Notes under the pieces: generated by a model
What the model was told of the DNA's origin: nothing
What the model saw: only the letters and a program-made list of their open reading frames with translations
Database searches by the model: none
Source: Burkholderiales bacterium
GTDB lineage: Bacteria > Pseudomonadota > Gammaproteobacteria > Burkholderiales > Burkholderiaceae_C
Assembly (NCBI GenBank): GCA_028868305.1
Contig: JAGWUS010000011.1
Location: forward strand, 1-64,000
Length of the DNA stretch: 64,000 nucleotides
Direction of reading: 5' to 3'
Shown: positions 54,604 through 64,000 of the stretch, piece after piece
Layout of the letters: every line of letters begins with the position of its first letter
Numbering within the stretch: the stretch's first letter is position 1
Made by a program: the position numbers and the translations under genes

Positions 54604-54900
54604 ACCTGCAACGGACCACCAGGTATTGACGGCACGGCAAGGCCCAACTCAATGTCCTGCTTTACATCCATGCGCATTTCCGTACCCGTTGCCTCTCCCC
54701 GGGTTCCGCCGTGAAAGGCCAATGCGCGGGAACTGCGCAATGTGGCACGCGGCTTTGCTACTTGCATTCTTCGACTCCTGCGACAAATCGACGCAATTGA
54801 CGCGGGTTGTGCCGTGGATCAGGTCTATCACCATTGCTTTCAGCGTGTCCATGGCTTCGGACTGCATCACACCGTCGTTTTCGTATTTGGTAAAAGCCAC
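54604..54900 (-). pseudogene. Frameshifted small gene of unknown function
   Basis: From 54900 one frame reads MAFTKYENDGVMQSEAMDTL, KAMVIDLIHGTTRVNCVDLS, then near 54760 the plausible frame shifts to ATLRSSRALAFHGGTRGEAT, TEMRMDVKQDIELGLAVPS, IPGGPLQV and stops at 54601-54603. The second piece is clearly more protein-like than the continuing frame. The joint protein would have about 98 residues. No family is recognised. Confidence 0.4.
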
Positions 54901-55010
54901 AGGGCCACCGCCGAAGAGTTTGGCCGCTCGTCGCTTTCAGATTGCTGGTTCTTGTGCATAGCCGTCCTTGGTGTGCGTGCCGCAGTTTGCCAGACAAAAC
55001 GGCTTCCGCG

Positions 55011-56315
55011 CTACACGCCCCAGCGCAACCAGGCCCACACCACCGCCAGCGTCCCCAGTGTCACGGGGATGCCGATGGTGGCGTGCTGCTTCCAGTCGAT
55101 GGTGATGCCACTTTGGCGTGCCAGATCGGCCACGATCAGGTTGGCAATCGAGCCGACCAGCAGCAGGTTGCCGGCAAAGGTAGTGACCAGGGCCAGCGTG
55201 AGGCCTACAGAGTCGGCCTGCCCCAGTTGCGGCAGCAACAGCATCACCGCCGGCACGTTGGACACCAGGTTGGACAGCACCGCACTCACGACCAGCAAGG
55301 GCCCGGGCTCAGCCAGATGCACGCCCTGCCCCGCAAGCCACTGCACCGCCTGCTGTGACAACCCGGTGCCCTGAAACGCATGGTTGACCACAAACAGGCC
55401 GATGAACAACAGCAACAGCGGCCAGTCCACAAAGCCCATGACATGCGCAGAATGCAAGCGGCGACTGAGCAGCAGCACACCTGCACCGACCAGCGCGGCC
55501 ACATCGCGTGGCCAGTCGGTGAACAGAAAAATCAGCAAAAGCGCCGTGGCCACCAGCAGGCCCTTGGCGGTCTGAAAGGCGTCAAACTCCGGTTCGTCAT
55601 CCTGGGTTGCGATGGGCTGGTACACGCCCATGGGGGTCAGCGGGTTCTGCACCGGTTCGATGCCAGACCCAGGGCCATAGGCCAGCCAAAGCCACAGCAA
55701 AAGCAGACTTACCACCACCGGCGGCACTGCCTGCACGACGTACGCGGCAAAGTGCAGGTGCAGCACCGAGCCAATCAGCATGTTCTGCGGGTTGCCAATC
55801 AGGGTGGCGGCTGAGCCGATGTTGGCTGCGCAGGCCAGCCCCACCAGAAACGGAACCGAATGCAGCTTTCGCCTCAGGCACAGACGCGCTACCACCGGCG
55901 TCATGGCCAAACAGACGATGTCGTTGGAAAACACGGCGGACAGCGCCCCCGCCACCACGATCAACGCCGCCAGCAGCCCATTGCGCGACAACGGCATGTC
56001 GCCCACCTTCTGTGTGACCGCGCCGTAGAAGCCGCCCAGGCGCATCTGCGCCGACACCACCATGAAGGCAAACAACAGAACAATGGTGGGCAGGTCCACA
56101 GTGCGGGCCGCCTCTTCCACCGACTGGCCGGTGATGGCGATGACGGCAATGGCCCCCAGCAGCGCCACGCCTGAACGGTCGAGCTTGAGGCGCGGCAGGC
56201 CGCCCAGAAACATGCCAAGGTAGACCACCGCAAACACGGCCACGACGCCCCAGTCCAGCGTGCTGTGGCCCATCAGGACATTGGCGGGTGGAAAGGGCAC
56301 GACGGTTAGCGACAT
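55011..56315 (-). CDS. SLC13/ArsB-like anion transporter
   Basis: A 434-residue polytopic membrane protein with about 11-12 helices, of the ion transporter (ArsB/CitM/SLC13) superfamily. Signatures: PTIVLLFAFMVVSAQMRLGG, AGALSAVFSNDIVCLAMTPV (the conserved NDI hairpin) and NIGSAATLIGNPQNMLIGS, repeated in the second half as AVLSNLVSNVPAVMLL and GSIANLIVAD. The internal repeat with SNxxxNxP is typical. The substrate (arsenite, dicarboxylate, sodium) cannot be read. It is divergent from uup with about 50 bases between start codons. Confidence 0.8.
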   Translation of the reverse strand: MSLTVVPFPPANVLMGHSTLDWGVVAVFAVVYLGMFLGGLPRLKLDRSGVALLGAIAVIAITGQSVEEAARTVDLPTIVLLFAFMVVSAQMRLGGFYGAVTQKVGDMPLSRNGLLAALIVVAGALSAVFSNDIVCLAMTPVVARLCLRRKLHSVPFLVGLACAANIGSAATLIGNPQNMLIGSVLHLHFAAYVVQAVPPVVVSLLLLWLWLAYGPGSGIEPVQNPLTPMGVYQPIATQDDEPEFDAFQTAKGLLVATALLLIFLFTDWPRDVAALVGAGVLLLSRRLHSAHVMGFVDWPLLLLFIGLFVVNHAFQGTGLSQQAVQWLAGQGVHLAEPGPLLVVSAVLSNLVSNVPAVMLLLPQLGQADSVGLTLALVTTFAGNLLLVGSIANLIVADLARQSGITIDWKQHATIGIPVTLGTLAVVWAWLRWGV

Positions 56316-56364
56316 ACAGCCAATAGTAGTTGCAAGGGATAATCATGGCCTTCACCGGAACCCT

Positions 56365-58332
56365 ATGGCACTTATTACCCTACTCGACGCCCAGCTGGCA
56401 TTTGGGCACGTCCCCCTGCTCGACCACGCTGACTTTTCCCTGGAATCCAACGAACGCGTCGGTCTGATTGGCCGCAACGGTGCGGGCAAATCGTCCATGC
56501 TCAAAATTCTGGGGGGCATGGAAAAGCCCGACGACGGTACCCTGCAGGTGCAAAGCGGCACCCGCATTGCCTATGTGGCGCAGGAGCCTCTGCTCGACGC
56601 AGACGCTACGATTTTTGAAGCAGTTCGTGCAGGACTGGCGGGGGTTATCGCCCTGATTGAAGAGTATTGCCAAGGCCACGGCGACCTGGACGCGATGCAA
56701 AGCCAGATTGAGGCGCTGGACGGCTGGAACTGGGAGCAGCGGGTCAACGAGACCCTGCAACGCCTGCACCTGAACCCCGAGGCGATCGTGAGCACGCTTT
56801 CCGGCGGTACCAAAAAGCGTGTGGCCCTGGCACAAGCCCTGGTGACGCAACCCGATGTGCTGCTGCTCGACGAGCCAACCAACCACCTGGACCTGGACTC
56901 GATTGAGTGGCTGGAAGGCCTGCTCAAGGAATTCAAGGGCTCCATCATCACCATCACCCACGACCGGTCCTTTCTGGACAACGTGGCCACCCGCATCGTC
57001 GAGCTGGACCGCGGCAAGCTGATGAGCTACCCCGGCAACTTTGCCGCCTACCTGACGCAAAAAGAAGAACAGCTGGCGCAGGAGGCCGTCATCAACGCCA
57101 AGGCCGACAAGCTGCTGGCGCAGGAAGAGGTGTGGATCCGCAAGGGCGTGGAAGCGCGCCGCACCCGCGCCACTGCGCGCATCGTGCGCCTGGAAGCCCT
57201 GCGCGCTCAGCATGCCGAACGCCGCAATGTCGTGGGCAGCGTCAATATGGACGTGTCCAGCGGCGACAAGAGCGGCAAGCTGGTCTCGGAAATGGTGCAT
57301 GTGACCAAGACGTTTGGCGAGCGCGTCATCGTGCGCAACTTCTCCACCACGGTGCTGCGCGGCGACAAGATTGGCCTGCTGGGCCCCAACGGCGCGGGCA
57401 AGACCACGCTGCTCAAACTCATTCTGGGCGAGATCAAGCCCGACCCGGCACCCGCGAATGCACCGCCGCCCGAGCCCGGCCACAGCCCCTGGGGCACGGT
57501 GCGCCTGGGCGCCAATGTGACCGTGGCCTACTTCGACCAGATGCGCAATGCGCTGGACCTGGACGCCACACTGGAAGACTTCATCAGCCCCGGCTCGGAG
57601 TGGATCGAGATTGGCAACCAGAAGAAGCACGTCAAGAGCTACCTGGGCGACTTCCTGTTCTCGCCGGCACGCGCCAACTCGCCGGTGCGCAGTCTCTCTG
57701 GCGGCGAACGCAACCGCCTGCTGTTGGCGCGCCTGTTTGCAAGACCCGCCAACGTGCTGGTGCTGGACGAGCCAACCAACGACCTGGACATCGACACACT
57801 GGAGCTGCTGGAAGACCTGCTGCAAAACTACGACGGCACGGTGTTCCTGGTCAGCCACGACCGCACCTTCCTGGACAACGTGGTCACCAGCACGATTGCC
57901 TTTGAGGGCGATGGCCGCTGGCGCGAATACGAAGGTGGCGTAAGCGACTGGCTGATCCAGACCAAGCGCGCCAACGACATTGCCGCCGCACAAGGAAAAA
58001 CCACGGCCAAGCCCTTTAACTACGAGCGTGAGCAGCTACAAAAACAGGAGCGGGCCAGCGCTGCCGTGTCGGCCTCTGCATCTGCACCAGCTGCACCACC
58101 GCCGACCAAGACCAAAAAGCTCAGTTTCAAAGAGCAACGCGAACTCGATGGCCTGCCAGCGGCCATTGCTGCACTCGAAGCCGAGCAAAAAGAAATTACT
58201 TCGGCCCTGGCGGACGGCAGCCTGTACGCCATCGATAACACGCGTGCCATGCGCATGGCGCAACGCAATGCCCAGATTGACGACGCACTGATAGCGGCGC
58301 TGGAACGTTGGGAAGTGCTGGGCGGCGCCTGA
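56365..58332 (+). CDS. uup: ABC-F ATPase Uup
   Basis: A 655-residue soluble protein with two ABC cassettes. Cassette 1: GRNGAGKSSMLK, signature LSGGTKKRVALAQAL, Walker B DVLLLDEPTNHLDLD. Cassette 2: GPNGAGKTTLLK, LSGGERNRLLLARLF, VLVLDEPTNDLDID. A C-terminal coiled-coil domain (about 560-655) is characteristic of Uup, which acts on ribosomes and/or branched DNA. The start MALITLLDAQLAFGHVPLLD at 56365 follows a weak ribosome-binding site; a longer frame opens at 56260 but overlaps the divergent gene. Confidence 0.9.
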   Translation: MALITLLDAQLAFGHVPLLDHADFSLESNERVGLIGRNGAGKSSMLKILGGMEKPDDGTLQVQSGTRIAYVAQEPLLDADATIFEAVRAGLAGVIALIEEYCQGHGDLDAMQSQIEALDGWNWEQRVNETLQRLHLNPEAIVSTLSGGTKKRVALAQALVTQPDVLLLDEPTNHLDLDSIEWLEGLLKEFKGSIITITHDRSFLDNVATRIVELDRGKLMSYPGNFAAYLTQKEEQLAQEAVINAKADKLLAQEEVWIRKGVEARRTRATARIVRLEALRAQHAERRNVVGSVNMDVSSGDKSGKLVSEMVHVTKTFGERVIVRNFSTTVLRGDKIGLLGPNGAGKTTLLKLILGEIKPDPAPANAPPPEPGHSPWGTVRLGANVTVAYFDQMRNALDLDATLEDFISPGSEWIEIGNQKKHVKSYLGDFLFSPARANSPVRSLSGGERNRLLLARLFARPANVLVLDEPTNDLDIDTLELLEDLLQNYDGTVFLVSHDRTFLDNVVTSTIAFEGDGRWREYEGGVSDWLIQTKRANDIAAAQGKTTAKPFNYEREQLQKQERASAAVSASASAPAAPPPTKTKKLSFKEQRELDGLPAAIAALEAEQKEITSALADGSLYAIDNTRAMRMAQRNAQIDDALIAALERWEVLGGA

Positions 58333-58386
58333 GTTCGCGCACCTCAGCTTCTTAACAAGCGGGGTTTTCAGTGGTAGCCTAAGCAG

Positions 58387-60443
58387 GTGCACAACCCTGC
58401 TTTTCTGCAAGGAGTGATTGACTCCAACCCCGATGCCATCGTGGTTCTGGATTCCCAGAACCACGTACTGATCTGCAACCAGAATTACCGTAATCTGTGG
58501 GAAACACCTGGCACACCCATCGAGTCGCTTACGAATGAGGCACGTTGGGCCTTGCAGTTAAGCCAGCTGTCCGAATCGGACAAGGACAAGTTCCCGGTAG
58601 TGTTCGGTCAGGAAAGAGCGCAACGCCACCACATCTTTCGCCTGAAAACCGGCAGCTGGTACGAGCGCCACATCTACGACCATGTGATCAACGGCAAGCA
58701 TGTGGGCTTGGTCATCCATTGGCGGGACATTACCGAGGTTCAGGAAGCCAACCGCGCCGCCACTTATGAACGCGAGCTTATGCACGCATTGATGGACAGC
58801 ATTCCAGACCAGATTTTTTTCAAGGATTCAGAGAGCCGTTTTCTGCGCATCAACCAATCGCTGGCCAAACGCTACGGCATCGACGATCCTTCGCTGGCCG
58901 TGGGCAAGACCGACGCAGACTTCTACACCCCGGAACACGGTGCCAAAACCGCTGCGGATGAGCGGCAGATCATGGAAACCGGCGAACCTCTGGTAGGCGT
59001 GCTGGACCGTGAGGTCTGGCCTGATGGTTCCATGACATGGAACGTCAGTACAAAGATGCCCTTGTACAACTCTGAAGGCAAGCTGATAGGGACCTACGGC
59101 ATCGCTCACGACATTACCGAGCACAAGAAGACCGAACAGCTTATCTGGCACCAAGCCAATTTCGACGCCCTGACCGGTCTGCCCAACCGCCGTCTGCTGC
59201 GCGATCGCTGGGATCAGGCGCTCCGGGCACGGCATCGTTCCGGCCTGGACCTGGGTTTGCTGCTGCTGGACCTGGACCATTTCAAGGAAATTAACGACTC
59301 CCTGGGCCACGCCATGGGGGATAACCTGCTGGTGCAGGCTTCCCAACGCATCCGAAACTGTTTGCGTGCGACCGATTCGGTCGCACGGCTGGGCGGCGAT
59401 GAGTTCGCCATCATATTGACGGACTTGCACAGCGCTGAAGTGGCAAGCGACATTGCAAGAAAGATCGTGGCTGCGTTGAACCAGTCTTTTCACCTGGGTA
59501 GCGAGGTGGCGTATGTATCTGGCAGCATTGGCATCACGCTGTCACCGCAGGACGGCGAAGACATTGATGTCTTGCTCAAACATGCGGACCAGGCCATGTA
59601 CCAGACCAAGTCGCGCGGGCGCAATGGCTATAGTTTTTTCACGCTCGAGTTGCAAACCCGATCACAGACACGCCAGCGACTGATAAGCGACCTGCGCCGC
59701 GCCTTACCCGAAGGGCAGTTACATCTGGTTTACCAGCCGATCGTGGAGCTGGCTACGGGCCGTGTGGACAAGGCCGAGGCCCTGCTGCGCTGGACGCACC
59801 CGCAATTGGGCCCGGTGTCTCCTTCGGTATTTATCCCGCTGGCCGAAAGCAATGGTTTTATCGTGGAGATTGGTGAATGGGTGTTCCGCCAGGCAGCAGC
59901 CCAATTGCAGGCCTGGCGGCGCACACTGTCGCCCCAGATGCAGGTCTCCATCAACAAGTCGCCCTTGCAGTTTCAGAATCTGCATGCGTCGCCCCGCAAA
60001 TGGTTGCAGCACCTGGAATCTATGGGCTTGCCAGGAAGCGCGATGGTGGTGGAGATTACAGAGAGTCTGCTCCTTGACCACTCTGACCAGGTGCAACAGC
60101 AACTTGCCCAGATGCGTGAAACAGGCATCCAAGTATCCCTGGACGATTTTGGCACCGGTTACTCTGCCTTGTCTTACCTGCAACGCTACGACATCGACTT
60201 TCTCAAGATCGACCAATCCTTTGTACGCGGGCTGCATGCGGGATCCCGAAACCTGGCACTTTGCAAAGCCATCATCCAGTTGTCACGCGAAATGGGGATG
60301 CAGGTCGTAGCAGAAGGCATAGAAACGCAAGCGCAGTGCGATTTACTCACTGCGGGAGGTTGCGATTTCGGCCAGGGCTATCTTTTTGCAAAACCGCTGT
60401 TGCCGGCTGATTTCGAAGCGTTTGCCCGGGCGAGGTCACGCGC

Positions 60444-60447
<4 letters not shown>
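58387..60447 (+). CDS. PAS-PAS-GGDEF-EAL cyclic-di-GMP signalling protein
   Basis: A 686-residue cytoplasmic protein (no membrane helix seen). Two PAS domains lie in about residues 1-125 and 130-255 (GVIDSNPDAIVVLDSQNHVL, LMDSIPDQIFFKDSESRFLR). The GGDEF domain has an intact ARLGGDEFAIIL (about 335). The EAL domain has intact KAEALLRWTHP (about 463), DDFGTGYSALSYL and IDFLKIDQSFV. Both activities may exist; which dominates cannot be told. The start is a GTG at 58387. Its stop shares bases with the convergent kinase gene (TAA and TAG overlap at 60444-60447). It may feed the MshE c-di-GMP receptor. Confidence 0.88.

Positions 60448-64000
<3,553 letters not shown>

Overview
The window looks like chromosomal DNA of a betaproteobacterium of the family Comamonadaceae (Rhodoferax/Polaromonas-like). 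This rests on the high GC content, the protein families present, a methionine synthase split into two ORFs, an S-adenosylhomocysteine (SAH) riboswitch of the betaproteobacterial type, and an interspersed repeat (core GCTATTNATTT...ATAGCTGCT...GGGGCTA) seen between core genes. The assignment was made by reading, not by a database search.

Bases 1-13756 are accessory DNA. From the left they hold: the 3' part of an RND efflux pump; a small two-helix membrane protein; a decayed HlyD-type gene; a TonB receptor/DUF4198/PepSY iron-uptake block whose receptor has lost much of its barrel, bracketed by diverged inverted repeats; a Fur-like fragment running into an IS21 istA remnant; an orphan XRE antitoxin followed by the first codons of its AbiEii-type toxin; two small unknown or HAD genes; and a Tn7-like transposition operon (tnsA-tnsB-tnsC plus a short ORF that joins a TniQ N-terminus to the C-terminal part of a trypsin-like peptidase). 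The element ends at base 13756 in a TGTCAATCAC-type end with TnsB-site-like repeats. It lies inside comM, whose 3' part continues at 13757. The other end and the 5' half of comM are not in the window.

Bases 14477-31188 are one long leftward MSHA-type type IV pilus locus, transcribed in the order mshE-G-F-A-C-D-O-P-Q-I-(pilN-like)-J-K-L-M-N. That is a circular permutation of the usual I-to-N then E-to-Q order. MshE carries an intact-looking c-di-GMP-binding MshEN repeat pair, and the window also encodes a PAS-PAS-GGDEF-EAL protein (58387-60447) facing a large hybrid histidine kinase (60444-64000, incomplete).

Bases 31237-46526 carry housekeeping genes: a glycine-zipper protein, split metH with an SAH riboswitch, a cyclic-nucleotide-binding protein, RecQ, decayed AAA-ATPase genes, threonine ammonia-lyase, a 46-residue membrane protein, glutathione peroxidase, GTP-dependent PEP carboxykinase with a 5' hairpin, a LysR regulator and a phosphoesterase. 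Bases 46772-58332 carry a universal stress protein, TetR and LysR regulators, a D-amino-acid dehydrogenase, an omega-aminotransferase plus (methyl)malonate-semialdehyde dehydrogenase pair that fits beta-alanine or amine breakdown, an anion transporter and the ABC-F ATPase Uup. No tRNA, rRNA or CRISPR array was seen.
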